Positions 1-8,255 of a stretch of DNA of 64,000 nucleotides are shown piece by piece. Position 1 is the stretch's first letter; every line of letters starts with the position of its first letter. The stretch covers positions 186,001 to 250,000 of the forward strand of contig NZ_JBEUMS010000008.1 of assembly GCF_040543805.1 (NCBI RefSeq), given 5' to 3'. The translations under genes and the position numbers were made by a program. The DNA is from Arcicella rosea. GTDB lineage: Bacteria; Bacteroidota; Bacteroidia; Cytophagales; Spirosomataceae. The notes below the pieces were generated by a model, which was not told the DNA's origin, did not search any database, and saw only the letters and a list, made by a program, of their open reading frames with translations.

Positions 1-1
1 C

Positions 2-745
2 CTTGCAGATTCGGTACAAGTAAATGACCTGAAAGCTGCGTTGACCAATAAAGTAGAGACACTCCCATTAGCCAATGTTGCAGGAGTAATTCCCGGAAAA
101 AGAGCGAATGAATATGTAGTTTTCTCTGGACATTACGACCATCTTGGCTATCAAAAAGCTGTTGAAGGTGATTCAATTGCTAATGGTGCAGACGATGATG
201 CTTCGGGAACAACGGCAGTAGTTACTTTAGCAGATTACTACAAAAAGCTAGGGAAACCAGAACGTACTCTGATTTTTGTATGCTTTACAGCGGAAGAAAT
301 TGGCGGTTATGGTTCTCAATACTTCTCGAAACAGTTGAATCCAGATGAAATTGTGGCAATGTTTAATATTGAAATGATTGGTAAGGCTTCGAAATTTGGG
401 GCAAATTCAGCTTTTATTACAGGTTTTGAACGTTCTGATTTTGGAACAATTTTACAAGAAGCCGTAAAAGGTAGTCCTTACAGTTTTCATCCAGATCCTT
501 ATACAGAACAGAATTTATTTTACCGTTCCGACAATGCCACTTTGGCTAGATTGGGCGTACCAGCACACTCTATTTCGTCTGACCAAATTGACATTGACAA
601 ATTATATCATTCAGTAGATGACGAATTTGAAAGTCTAGATATGAAACACATGACCAATATGATTCGTGCCATTGCAGTAGGAGCGAAGTCGATGGTAGAT
701 GGCAAGGCTACTCCGAAAAGAGTAAATAAAGCAGAAGTAGATTAG
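2..745 (+). CDS. M28 family zinc metallopeptidase, C-terminal part
   Basis: The frame is open to the left edge, so the true start lies outside the window; the TTG at 41 is an internal codon. The 247 visible residues carry the M28 (aminopeptidase Y/S-like) metal motifs in order: GHYDHLG, GADDDASGTT, AEEIGGYGS with the catalytic glutamate, a later IEMIG with an acidic ligand, and a C-terminal H in LYHSVDDEF. These bind two zinc ions in this family. Bacteroidota members are usually secreted and have an N-terminal signal peptide plus a PA domain, which would be in the missing part. Likely role is exported peptide hydrolysis. It converges on kdsB, with an inverted-repeat element between them. Confidence 0.9.
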   Translation, partial: LADSVQVNDLKAALTNKVETLPLANVAGVIPGKRANEYVVFSGHYDHLGYQKAVEGDSIANGADDDASGTTAVVTLADYYKKLGKPERTLIFVCFTAEEIGGYGSQYFSKQLNPDEIVAMFNIEMIGKASKFGANSAFITGFERSDFGTILQEAVKGSPYSFHPDPYTEQNLFYRSDNATLARLGVPAHSISSDQIDIDKLYHSVDDEFESLDMKHMTNMIRAIAVGAKSMVDGKATPKRVNKAEVD

Positions 746-764
746 TGAGATTTCTGTTAAATAT

Positions 765-830
765 GAGTCATCCCGAATTCTCTCTGAAATCTTTTTTCGT
801 GCTATTTCAAGAAAAAATTCGGGATGACTC
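765..830. repeat. Short element with 15-bp terminal inverted repeats (GAGTCATCCCGAATT type)
   Basis: GAGTCATCCCGAATT at 765-779 is repeated in inverse orientation at 816-830. Between them is a second small inverted repeat (TGAAAT at 785-790 with ATTTCA around 804-809). The same termini bound a larger element at 39454-39718. It lies between the convergent M28 peptidase and kdsB stop codons and could also serve as a bidirectional terminator. Confidence 0.8.
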
Positions 831-838
831 GTTTTTCG

Positions 839-1612
839 TTAAGAAGTAATTCTTTGTGCTTCTACCAAATCTTCAGGAATATCAATTCCAAAACTATCAT
901 AGGGCGTAATAGCAACTTTTATTTTAAAACCATTTGCAAGCCATCTTAATTGCTCTAAAGATTCTACTTTCTCTAACAAAGCAATCGGAAGCTTTGTGAT
1001 TTTATTCAAAATATCAACTCTGTAAGCATAAATTCCAATGTGTTTGAAGTAATCATGGGCATTTAACCACTTATCTTTTTCGATGCCTCTTAAGTAAGGA
1101 ATTGTTTGACGAGTGAAGTAAATGGCTTCATGATAATTATTGAAAATTACTTTTGGGGTATTGGGATTGAACAAAGTCGCTTCGTCTTCAATGCGTTTTA
1201 TCAAAGTCGCCAATTCTGTTTTAGCCGTCAGGCATTGCACCAAAATATCAATTTGTTTAGGCTGTATGAAAGGTTCATCGCCTTGAATATTGATAACATA
1301 ATTATATCGTTGGAATTCTTTTCCCTCTTTTCTGCGTTCCAATTTAGAAACGATTTGTAAAGCCTCAAAACAGCGGTCGGTTCCGCTTGGATGTTTAGAG
1401 GAAGTCATTACAACTTCGCCACCAAAACTTTTTACGTGTTCAAAAATTCTATCATCATCTGTGGCAACAACTACTTTTGCGAGTAAGTTAGATTTTGAAG
1501 CTTGTTCATACACACGTTGAATCATGGTTTTACCACTGATGTCCACTAATGGTTTTCCGGGAAAACGAGTGGAAGCGTAGCGAGCAGGAATAATGCCTAA
1601 TATTTTTAACAC
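839..1612 (-). CDS. kdsB: 3-deoxy-manno-octulosonate cytidylyltransferase
   Basis: KdsB activates KDO as CMP-KDO for the inner core of lipopolysaccharide, in the cytoplasm. The 257-aa protein has the usual length. It shows the N-terminal nucleotide-binding signature PARYASTRFPGKPL (about residues 9-22), the ATDDDRI segment (about 50-56), the HPSGTDRC motif and the INIQGDEPF motif with its metal-binding aspartate. The chosen start is GTG (complement of 1610-1612), two codons before the conserved ILGIIPAR strand; there is no in-frame ATG nearer the conserved region. It supports an LPS-producing Gram-negative host and shares no operon with a neighbour. Confidence 0.96.
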   Translation of the reverse strand: MLKILGIIPARYASTRFPGKPLVDISGKTMIQRVYEQASKSNLLAKVVVATDDDRIFEHVKSFGGEVVMTSSKHPSGTDRCFEALQIVSKLERRKEGKEFQRYNYVINIQGDEPFIQPKQIDILVQCLTAKTELATLIKRIEDEATLFNPNTPKVIFNNYHEAIYFTRQTIPYLRGIEKDKWLNAHDYFKHIGIYAYRVDILNKITKLPIALLEKVESLEQLRWLANGFKIKVAITPYDSFGIDIPEDLVEAQRITS

Positions 1613-1703
1613 TGATAAACTGGATTAGGATGAGATTGCAAAAATATATGTTTAAACTTGTAATCGGAGATTCAAATTAGAATGTAAAATAACAATAAAA
1701 TTT

Positions 1704-2453
1704 ATGCTAAAAAAAATAGAGGAGACTTTCGCTGGAAAAATTTGGAATACTGTTTTTTATGAAGACAAAATGGTTTTGGAAGTAAGAGATGAATCTAGCC
1801 GACAAGTAAGCTTTTCTGCATTGAATTTAAAAACAGGTGAAGTATTATGGAAAGACTATCATCCAGAAAAATCTTGGTGGTTGGGTTTGGTTGGAATTTT
1901 TGGTAATCATTTGGTCCTACATAAATATTCAGATCAGCAAAAGCCTGAACCTCTGGGAGTAATCCTAATAAATATTACAACTTGCGAGATTGAACAAAGA
2001 ATTGAAGACTGGATTTTTTTTAGTTGTGATGGCAATATATTAGTGCTTTATCAGTTAGATGAAAGTAATTTACCTATTTATCAATCGCTTGAAATCGGAT
2101 TGAAACCATTTCAAAGCTTTATTCCTGAACAAAATCAGCATTTTGTGAGGCATTATCCTGATTCAAGTCCACATTTTCCAACGATTTTTAAATTCCTTTA
2201 CCATTTAATAAATATTGAGGCTCAAAATGGGGTAGATTATCTGGAAGTCAATGACAAAATTGTAATTTCTTACTATATTTACAGAGGAAAGCAATTCCAA
2301 AATTATTTGTTGGTTACCAATAAAGAAAAAAAAATTCTACTACATGATTTCATCGCAGAGAGCGAAGGGATAGGAATAGACACCTTTTCTATGAAATCTG
2401 ACACTTTACTATATGTTAAAAATCAAAATCAACTCATCGGATATGAAATATAA
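1704..2453 (+). CDS. DUF4905-like protein of unknown function
   Basis: A 249-aa protein without signal peptide or membrane segment. It is rich in short beta-strands with aromatic residues, including NLKTGEVLWKDYH (about residues 41-53), reminiscent of PQQ-propeller-like repeats. It resembles the Cytophagales family DUF4905 by general sequence character, a recognition from memory and not from a search. The ATG at 1704 is well placed. Its 3' end overlaps the start of the LysM gene by 11 nt, so the two are probably translationally coupled. The cell-biological role is unknown. Confidence 0.6.
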   Translation: MLKKIEETFAGKIWNTVFYEDKMVLEVRDESSRQVSFSALNLKTGEVLWKDYHPEKSWWLGLVGIFGNHLVLHKYSDQQKPEPLGVILINITTCEIEQRIEDWIFFSCDGNILVLYQLDESNLPIYQSLEIGLKPFQSFIPEQNQHFVRHYPDSSPHFPTIFKFLYHLINIEAQNGVDYLEVNDKIVISYYIYRGKQFQNYLLVTNKEKKILLHDFIAESEGIGIDTFSMKSDTLLYVKNQNQLIGYEI

Positions 2454-3381
2454 CACTAAGTCCGTTGCTAAGATTGTCTCTATCTTTCTTTTATCAGCAA
2501 CATATACATCATCTTTTGCCAAAGAAATAAGCCTAGATTCAGTTACAGTACGTAAAGAAGCAGGCAAAACGTATGTAATTCATAAAGTAGAACCTAAACA
2601 AACATTGTATTCTATTTTAAGAAAATATGGAAGTTCGATGTCTGAATTTAGAGCAGCGAATCCAGGGATTTCTGATAATGTAAATATTGGACAAATGGTG
2701 AAAGTGCCTTTTAATAAGGTAGTTAACACTGCTCCAGCAAAATATACAAGTAACTCAACAGCTTTATTAACCCCCGAACCTTCAAGACCAGCAACACATA
2801 CTGTTGAACAAGGACAAGGTTTATACGGTATTTCTAGTAAATATAAAGTAGCAATTGCTGATTTGAGAAAATGGAATAATTTAACAAACGACCAATTGTC
2901 AGCAGGACAAGTACTCATCGTAGATGCTAAAGAGTATGAACGCAAAAGATATACTAATATCGACGTTCCTGCAAGAGGGGAAGTAAGAAATGAACCTTAC
3001 AGACCAACATCAACTGTTACTGAACAACCCAAAGTAGCAGCAAAAACAGAAGAACCAGTACCAAATGATGTAAAAACTTCTTCGGAAGTAGTAAGAACAG
3101 CATCAGGATACAGAAGAACGATTGAAAGTGGTTTAGCAGAATTAATTGACGTTGAAGATAATTCAGGGAAATATTTAGCACTTCACCGTTCTGCTGGTGT
3201 GGGAACCTTGGTGAATGTGAAGAATATCGCTAACGGGCAAAGTATTTGGGTAAAAGTAGTTGGAAAATTACCCGATATTGGAAGTGATAAAGTAATCATT
3301 AAATTATCGCCAAGAGCTTTTGAAAAATTGAACCCAACAGAGAAAAGAATTAGAACAGAATTAAATTACATGACCCCTTAA
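2443..3381 (+). CDS. Secreted protein with two LysM domains and an RlpA-like double-psi beta-barrel
   Basis: An upstream in-frame ATG at 2413 exists, but the ATG at 2443 is preferred because it begins MKYNTKS followed by a hydrophobic signal segment ending TSSFAKE. The mature part has two LysM peptidoglycan-binding domains, about residues 45-89 (HKVEPKQTLYSI) and 119-160 (HTVEQGQGLYGI), then a Pro/Thr/Glu-rich linker. The C-terminal region (about 215-312) resembles an RlpA-like barrel, with GLAELID, ALHRSAGVGTLVNV and VIIKLSPRAF. RlpA-type proteins bind or cleave naked glycan strands in peptidoglycan; whether this one is catalytic is not clear. It overlaps the preceding gene. Confidence 0.82.
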   Translation: MKYNTKSVAKIVSIFLLSATYTSSFAKEISLDSVTVRKEAGKTYVIHKVEPKQTLYSILRKYGSSMSEFRAANPGISDNVNIGQMVKVPFNKVVNTAPAKYTSNSTALLTPEPSRPATHTVEQGQGLYGISSKYKVAIADLRKWNNLTNDQLSAGQVLIVDAKEYERKRYTNIDVPARGEVRNEPYRPTSTVTEQPKVAAKTEEPVPNDVKTSSEVVRTASGYRRTIESGLAELIDVEDNSGKYLALHRSAGVGTLVNVKNIANGQSIWVKVVGKLPDIGSDKVIIKLSPRAFEKLNPTEKRIRTELNYMTP

Positions 3382-3384
3382 AAA

Positions 3385-3552
3385 ATGCGACGCAATAAAA
3401 GACAAATCACTTTTGGGCATATCGTGTTTAATGTTCTTTATACATTGGCATTTCCAGCCATCGCAACATTTGCTTTTTTATATACAGTGTTAGTTTGGAT
3501 TTTTTCAATTCCTTCAAAACTTATCGCATTTGTTGCTTCAAAAATTAAATAA
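3385..3552 (+). CDS. Small membrane protein, 55 aa
   Basis: A short ORF starting three nucleotides after the LysM gene stop codon. The product begins with a basic stretch (MRRNKRQ) followed by about 35 hydrophobic residues (FNVLYTLAFPAIATF, then AFLYTVLVWIF), enough for one or two membrane helices, and ends SKIK. It is followed directly by a strong terminator, which supports it as the last gene of the 1704-3552 operon. No family is recognised. Confidence 0.6.
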   Translation: MRRNKRQITFGHIVFNVLYTLAFPAIATFAFLYTVLVWIFSIPSKLIAFVASKIK

Positions 3553-3553
3553 A

Positions 3554-3598
3554 AATACTCGGTATTATTCATCGTAATAATGCCGAGTATTTTGTTTT
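3554..3598 (+). terminator. Rho-independent terminator
   Basis: A 16-bp stem (AATACTCGGTATTATT at 3554-3569 with AATAATGCCGAGTATT at 3576-3591, one G-U pair) has a 6-nt loop and is followed by TTTTGTTTTTA. It closes the 1704-3552 operon. Confidence 0.85.
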
Positions 3599-3611
3599 TA
3601 TCCCTTCTATA

Positions 3612-4385
3612 ATGACTAATTACGTCGCTGATTTATTAGCAGAAAAGTATTTACAGTACAATCAACCCAATTTTATTCCGAACGACCCAATTTCTATTCC
3701 ACATCTTTTTACCAAGAAAGAAGATATTGAAATCATGGGTTTTTGGGCTTCTATTTTAGCTTGGGGACAAAGAAAAACCATTATCAATAAATGTAAAGAA
3801 TTAATTACTTTGATGGATGGCAGTCCACATGATTTTATCTTGAATCATCAAGATTCCGATTTAAGAGCTTTTCTTTCTTTCAAACATCGTACTTTTAATG
3901 CTACAGATACACTGTACTTTATCGCTTGGTTTAGAGATTTTTATCAAAAACATGAATCTTTAGAACAAGCTTTCTTAGTAGAAAATAATAATCCAGAAGA
4001 ATCTAATATTAAAAATAATCTTATCGGCTTTCATGACCTTTTCTTTAGTTTAGAAGATTATCCAGAAAGAACACGAAAACATGTTGCTACGCCACTCAGA
4101 AATTCTTCTTGTAAACGCTTGAATATGTTTTTGCGTTGGATGGTTCGAAAAGATAATCATGGAGTAGATTTTGGCATTTGGGAAAATATACCAATGTCAA
4201 GATTAGTTTGTCCTTGTGATGTACACGTAGAAAGAGTAGCTCGTAAATTAGGTTTAATAGAAAGACCTAAACCCGATTGGCAAATGGCGGTTGAGTTAAC
4301 CGAAAATCTAAAACTACTCGACGCCAACGACCCAGTAAAATATGATTTTGCCTTATTCGGTTTAGGAGTAGAAGGAGAGATGTAA
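3612..4385 (+). CDS. TIGR02757 family protein (DUF2400)
   Basis: A 257-aa cytoplasmic protein matching the Bacteroidota TIGR02757 family in length and hallmark segments: FWASILAWGQRKTII near residues 44-58, a conserved SCKRLNMFLRWMVRKD around 165-180, and CPCDVHVERVARKLG around 205-219. The helical layout and the RLNMFLRW and DVHV motifs recall HhH-GPD DNA glycosylase-like folds, but no biochemical role is known to me. It follows a terminator and so probably has its own promoter. Recognition is strong; function is unknown. Confidence 0.85.
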   Translation: MTNYVADLLAEKYLQYNQPNFIPNDPISIPHLFTKKEDIEIMGFWASILAWGQRKTIINKCKELITLMDGSPHDFILNHQDSDLRAFLSFKHRTFNATDTLYFIAWFRDFYQKHESLEQAFLVENNNPEESNIKNNLIGFHDLFFSLEDYPERTRKHVATPLRNSSCKRLNMFLRWMVRKDNHGVDFGIWENIPMSRLVCPCDVHVERVARKLGLIERPKPDWQMAVELTENLKLLDANDPVKYDFALFGLGVEGEM

Positions 4386-4445
4386 CCTTGAACCCTGAAC
4401 TTTTATTTTGCCTAAATTTTTAAATAGTAAGTAATATTATCCAAC

Positions 4446-5390
4446 ATGAAAATTACTCAAGAGGCATTCGGACGTTTCACTGAATACGTTTTATCGAATC
4501 CAACAACTGGAGAGACTGTTAATATTTTACCTGAATTGGGTGGAATTATTCGCAAAATGGTTTTCCGAAAAAATGAAAACTTATTTAATGTAATTGTTTG
4601 CGCCGATACCGACGAACAATTAATGCAACAAATGGCTGCATATCCTTCTGCACATTTATTTCCTTGGGGAAACCGTGTAAGAAATGGCAGATATTATTTT
4701 GAAGGAAATACCTATCAATTACCTATCAACGAAGTAGGGCTGAACAATGCCATTCATGGCTTTGTGGCTTTTGCTAATTTTGAAGTAATTGAAGAAATAT
4801 CTACCGATACAGAAGCAAGTATTATACTCCGCTACCAATATAAAGGCAATTACTTTGGTTATCCATTTCCTTTTGTGCTGGAAATTAAGAATACACTATC
4901 TGCGAAAAATGGTTTTACTTTGACATACTCCATCAAAAATACAGGAACTAAAACGATGCCTGTGGTTTTGGGTTGGCATCCATATTTTAAAATTGAAGAA
5001 GAAACAGCTAATGATTGGCGAATTGATTTCCCTGCTATTGAGCAATCAATTCCGGATGAACAGTTGATTTCTGTAGAAACAAAAGCCGTTGATTTTAGTG
5101 AAGGAATCATCTTAGATGGTCAAGATTTAAATGCTGTTTTTGCGGTTAAACCAGCCGAGAAAGTAGCAGCAGTATTGCATTCAATCCAGAAAGATGTTTC
5201 GCTTACACTTTGGCAAGAAGGTTTGAAAGGTCAATTCTCTTTTATCGTTGTGTATATTCCAGAAGCACGTGACTGTGTGGCAATTGAACCAATGACGGGA
5301 AACACAAATGCTTTTAATTCTGGAGATGGATTATTGACTTTATCAGCAGGAGAGACTTACCAAGTAAGCTGTGGAGTGACTTTGTCGTAA
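4446..5390 (+). CDS. Aldose 1-epimerase (mutarotase) family protein
   Basis: A 314-aa protein of the GalM/YeaD-like beta-sandwich superfamily, which interconverts alpha and beta anomers of sugars. The substrate arginine lies in WGNRVRNGRYYF (about residue 76), followed by a conserved HGF (about 105). The catalytic histidine lies in GWHPYFKI (about 178), and the general-base glutamate is expected in the C-terminal CVAIEPMTGNTNAF segment. No signal peptide, so a cytoplasmic enzyme. The exact sugar cannot be told. It stands alone, followed by a long palindrome. Confidence 0.88.
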   Translation: MKITQEAFGRFTEYVLSNPTTGETVNILPELGGIIRKMVFRKNENLFNVIVCADTDEQLMQQMAAYPSAHLFPWGNRVRNGRYYFEGNTYQLPINEVGLNNAIHGFVAFANFEVIEEISTDTEASIILRYQYKGNYFGYPFPFVLEIKNTLSAKNGFTLTYSIKNTGTKTMPVVLGWHPYFKIEEETANDWRIDFPAIEQSIPDEQLISVETKAVDFSEGIILDGQDLNAVFAVKPAEKVAAVLHSIQKDVSLTLWQEGLKGQFSFIVVYIPEARDCVAIEPMTGNTNAFNSGDGLLTLSAGETYQVSCGVTLS

Positions 5391-5419
5391 AAGCTGTTTG
5401 AACTTTACTAGGTTTCTTT

Positions 5420-5453
5420 CTATTAGCAGGCGAATTAATTCGCCTGCTAATAG
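5420..5453. repeat. Loopless perfect 34-bp palindrome
   Basis: CTATTAGCAGGCGAATT at 5420-5436 is followed immediately by its exact reverse complement at 5437-5453. The arms can be extended by a few A/T pairs. No T-tract follows on either strand, so it is not a classical intrinsic terminator. It lies between the epimerase stop and the bidirectional terminator before the Ppx gene. Confidence 0.85.
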
Positions 5454-5535
5454 AAAAAAGATGATTATAACTGTTTATTCCCAGCAAATAAACAGGAGGT
5501 TTATATCTTTTGAACGGCTATTTTCAAAGCACCAT

Positions 5536-5579
5536 AAAAATAAAGGGAAGAACATTGATTTGCTCTTCCCTTTATTTTT
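5536..5579. terminator. Bidirectional intrinsic terminator
   Basis: A 16-bp perfect stem, AAAAATAAAGGGAAGA (5536-5551) with TCTTCCCTTTATTTTT (5564-5579), separated by 12 nt. Terminal A- and T-tracts make it usable in both directions. It lies just downstream of the minus-strand Ppx gene stop codon. Confidence 0.85.
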
Positions 5580-5580
5580 A

Positions 5581-6468
5581 TTACTTCTTACGATGTTGAA
5601 TTCTTTCATACACCATCTGAATAATTCCATCCTTTAAACCTAAATCAGGGACTAAAATACTTTCTGCACCAGACCATTCCATCGCAGCTAAATAAATAGA
5701 TGCCGCAGGGACGATAACATCCGCACGGTCAGCGTTTAATCTCAATTTATTAATTCGCTCTTCGTATGTAAATGAGGCTACGTAATCTTTCAAACGAACT
5801 AATTCCTCAAAACTAATTGAACTAGCATCTTGATGATTCGGTGAAATATTGAATAATTTACTAATGTTACCACCAGTTCCTACCGCAGTAATTTTAGCAT
5901 TTTTAACATCAATATTATGTTCTATCCAACGCTTCATTTTCTCCCAATCACCTTCTTTTTCCTTGTGTTCCAACAAACGAACAGAACCGATTTTAAAAGA
6001 TTTTGAAGCAATTTTCTTTCTTTCAGAATAAATATTTAATTCCGTCGAACCACCGCCTACATCAATGTGTAAGTAATTGGCATCATCTAAAGCCTGAACA
6101 ACTACATCATTGATTAATTCTGCTTCTTTTGCACCTTCGATGATATTGATTTTCATATCCAGAATTTTATGGATACGAGTAATCACAGCTTCGGCATTGC
6201 CAGCTTCACGCATGGCAGAAGTAGCACAAATCATATAATCTTTTACTTCGTGTAAATCTAATAAAAGCTTGTAAGCGTTTAATAACTTAAAAATTCTTAC
6301 CTCAGATTCTGGGCTGATTTCTCCGTCATTAAAAACATCGTGTCCCAAACGCAAAGCAAAACGAACGTACTCTACTTTCTTAAAACTTATTTTACCATCG
6401 TTTTCCAGTACTCTGGAGATTTGCATTCTGGCGGCGTTCGAGCCGATGTCTATTGCGGCAATTTTCAT
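5581..6468 (-). CDS. Ppx/GppA family phosphatase
   Basis: A 295-aa member of the exopolyphosphatase/guanosine pentaphosphate phosphatase family (ASKHA fold). It shows the first phosphate loop AAIDIGSNAARMQI (residues 3-16), the catalytic region ATSAMREAGNA (about 104-114), the second phosphate loop HIDVGGGSTEL (about 155-165) and VGTGGNISKL (about 218-227). It lacks the C-terminal HD and extra domains of long Ppx enzymes, as do the short bacterial and Bacteroidota forms. It probably hydrolyses polyphosphate or pppGpp in the cytoplasm. It starts 25 nt after the HesB-like gene stop on the same strand, suggesting cotranscription. Confidence 0.9.
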   Translation of the reverse strand: MKIAAIDIGSNAARMQISRVLENDGKISFKKVEYVRFALRLGHDVFNDGEISPESEVRIFKLLNAYKLLLDLHEVKDYMICATSAMREAGNAEAVITRIHKILDMKINIIEGAKEAELINDVVVQALDDANYLHIDVGGGSTELNIYSERKKIASKSFKIGSVRLLEHKEKEGDWEKMKRWIEHNIDVKNAKITAVGTGGNISKLFNISPNHQDASSISFEELVRLKDYVASFTYEERINKLRLNADRADVIVPAASIYLAAMEWSGAESILVPDLGLKDGIIQMVYERIQHRKK

Positions 6469-6492
6469 GAATGATATTGTTGTATGATATTT

Positions 6493-6846
6493 CTATAATT
6501 TGTTAAAGGTAAAGCCATTTCCTTCCTCCTCAAAATCAAGCTCTATATTTATTAAATACATCAAATGGCGCTTGTCGATGATTACTTTCAATTCGTCGAT
6601 TTGGTATAATTCGTCGTGTTCACCCATTTTATCAAAGCCAATTAAATAAGTGGCACTGCAAGCTCCACCACGTAAACCTACTCTCAGAAAGTAATTTTCG
6701 GGAATTCCTTTAATGCTCAAAGCCTTGATTACTTCTTGCTTGGCAATATCGGTAATACTGATGGGAATGATTGAAGTTGGATTCATGCTTTTTGTCATTA
6801 TTGATGGAGTGTCTGCTGATAAAGTGATTTGTTTGCCTGTTTTCAA
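6493..6846 (-). CDS. HesB/IscA-like Fe-S assembly protein without the C-terminal cysteine pair
   Basis: A 117-aa protein with the A-type carrier core: ISITDIAKQEVI, then the conserved VGLRGGACSATYLIGFD with the first cysteine, and IIDKRHLMYLINIELDF. Canonical A-type carriers end with a CGCG-type motif after the GFxFNNPNA segment; here the chain stops right after GNGFTFNKL with a TAG, so two of three ligand cysteines are absent. The downstream bases encode no CGCG in the same frame, so this is not a visible nonsense truncation. Internal methionines at residues 17 and 21 are alternative starts. It precedes the Ppx gene. Confidence 0.75.
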   Translation of the reverse strand: MKTGKQITLSADTPSIMTKSMNPTSIIPISITDIAKQEVIKALSIKGIPENYFLRVGLRGGACSATYLIGFDKMGEHDELYQIDELKVIIDKRHLMYLINIELDFEEEGNGFTFNKL

Positions 6847-6973
6847 TCATCAAACAAATCTACATTCACTCAAATTCATCAACCTTTCCACTGATTCTAT
6901 CAGCAAAGGGCTTTTTCTGTGGGCAAAATTACTTATTTTTGAAAGATTATCGTGAATAATAAACCCCAACATC

Positions 6974-7498
6974 ATGGAATTAGTTGCCGATTTAATAAAG
7001 GTTTTACTCCCCGCAGGATTAGTTTTATGGGCTATGTACCTAACAGTCAGTTCTTTTATTAGAAAAGAAATAGTAGAAAAAGAATTAAATATCAAGGCGG
7101 AAACCACCAAAACATTGTTGCCAATTCGCTTGCAGGCTTACGAAAGAATGGCTTTGTTTTTAGAAAGAATCTCGCCAAATAACTTATTAATTCGCCTTAC
7201 GGGACGAGTGGCAACAGTTGCTGAGTTTCAGCAATTGATGTTGGTGGAAATCAGAGAAGAGTTTTCGCATAACCTTTCGCAACAAGTGTACATGAGCGAC
7301 GAGGCTTGGCTGAACATCAAAAACGCCATGAACGAAACAGTAGCCTTGATAAACTTATCGACAAAAGATTTAGCTCCAGAAGCACCAGCGCTAGAATTAT
7401 CAAAACGTATTTTGGAAGTAGCCATCAGCAAAAACATCGCACCGTCCGACGATGCCCTTAAATTCATCAAGCAAGAAATGCGAGATACTTTTATGTAG
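6974..7498 (+). CDS. DUF7935-like conserved Bacteroidota protein with one N-terminal membrane helix
   Basis: A 174-aa protein with a single N-terminal hydrophobic segment (residues 8-28, VLLPAGLVLWAMYLTVSSF), then a mostly helical charged domain. That domain includes LLPIRLQAYERMALFLERI and EFSHNLSQQVYMSDEAW. The pattern matches a conserved uncharacterised Bacteroidota family that I know as DUF7935. It is transcribed away from the HesB-like gene. Probably anchored in the inner membrane with the domain in the cytoplasm; function unknown. Confidence 0.7.
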   Translation: MELVADLIKVLLPAGLVLWAMYLTVSSFIRKEIVEKELNIKAETTKTLLPIRLQAYERMALFLERISPNNLLIRLTGRVATVAEFQQLMLVEIREEFSHNLSQQVYMSDEAWLNIKNAMNETVALINLSTKDLAPEAPALELSKRILEVAISKNIAPSDDALKFIKQEMRDTFM

Positions 7499-7600
7499 CT
7501 TTTGGATGAAAATTACTCATGTCATGACACCAATTGATGGCTTATAACTTTAAACGCTAGAGAAAAATTATTGTATTTATAATTAGACCAACGTAATTAA

Positions 7601-7629
7601 CAAAAAAAGTCAGCAAAAAAATGCTGACT
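7601..7629 (-). terminator. Minus-strand intrinsic terminator
   Basis: An 8-bp stem (AGTCAGCA at 7608-7615 with TGCTGACT at 7622-7629), a 6-nt A loop, and on the minus strand a T7 tract just after the stem. It closes the accessory gene series that ends with the SLATT-like gene. Confidence 0.8.
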
Positions 7630-7642
7630 AGGATGACATGTT

Positions 7643-8047
7643 TTAATCATTCTCTTCATTATCCGAATTCTCAATCATTAACTTTTGAGCTTCTAAAAGC
7701 TTTTGATATTCTTTGAAATATTCATCTCGTTTCCAGTTATATATATCGCTGTTTTTTGAGTAATCAAAACAAATACGGTCACGGAGTCTGCGTAATTCAT
7801 AAAGTAGCATATTATTGCCTTTACCTTTATCCCTAAAACCAAATAGACTTTCAATAGCGGTAAACACCGTAATACTAATACTAATGACAAGTATAAAATG
7901 TTCAGGATTAAAGCAGTAAATCTCAATTAATTTCGACTTAGTTCCACTGAGTATTGAAATCATAGCTCCCAAAATAAATATGAGAACCCTTGTTGTTCGA
8001 TATAAGATAAGGTAGCGATTCTTTTTAGATTTAATCCTATCTATCAT
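7643..8047 (-). CDS. SLATT/DUF4231-like two-TM protein
   Basis: A 134-aa protein with a basic amphipathic start (MIDRIKSKKNRYLILYRTTR), two membrane helices (about residues 19-35 and 50-68) and a following helix LLYELRRLRDRICFDYS. It ends in an acidic, Asn-rich tail. This order (basic Y/R helix, two TMs, then a long R/L-rich helix) is the plan of SLATT domains, presumed membrane-perturbing effectors in nucleotide-signal conflict systems. No sensor or nucleotidyltransferase is adjacent. The frame is open for 15 codons upstream of the ATG without another ATG, so the start may be slightly further up. Assigned from pattern alone. Confidence 0.55.
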   Translation of the reverse strand: MIDRIKSKKNRYLILYRTTRVLIFILGAMISILSGTKSKLIEIYCFNPEHFILVISISITVFTAIESLFGFRDKGKGNNMLLYELRRLRDRICFDYSKNSDIYNWKRDEYFKEYQKLLEAQKLMIENSDNEEND

Positions 8048-8255
8048 CTTTTCAACATCTTGATAAACAATATCATCAATTGTAAATTGTACTTAACTTC
8101 ATTTAGATTATGTTTAGATTTTGATAAATCAAATATGGTAGTTATTATCTTGTACTCCTCAAAATCATAATGTGCAAATCGCCAATTATTATATATGTTT
8201 TTTAGTAAAGAGATAAAGATTTAAAGTATAGATTTATTACACCTTCTTTTAAACT

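Noticed and set aside
5398..5637. 79-codon ORF after the epimerase gene
   Set aside because: It runs through the palindrome and terminator and into the antisense of the Ppx gene; composition is unlike a protein.
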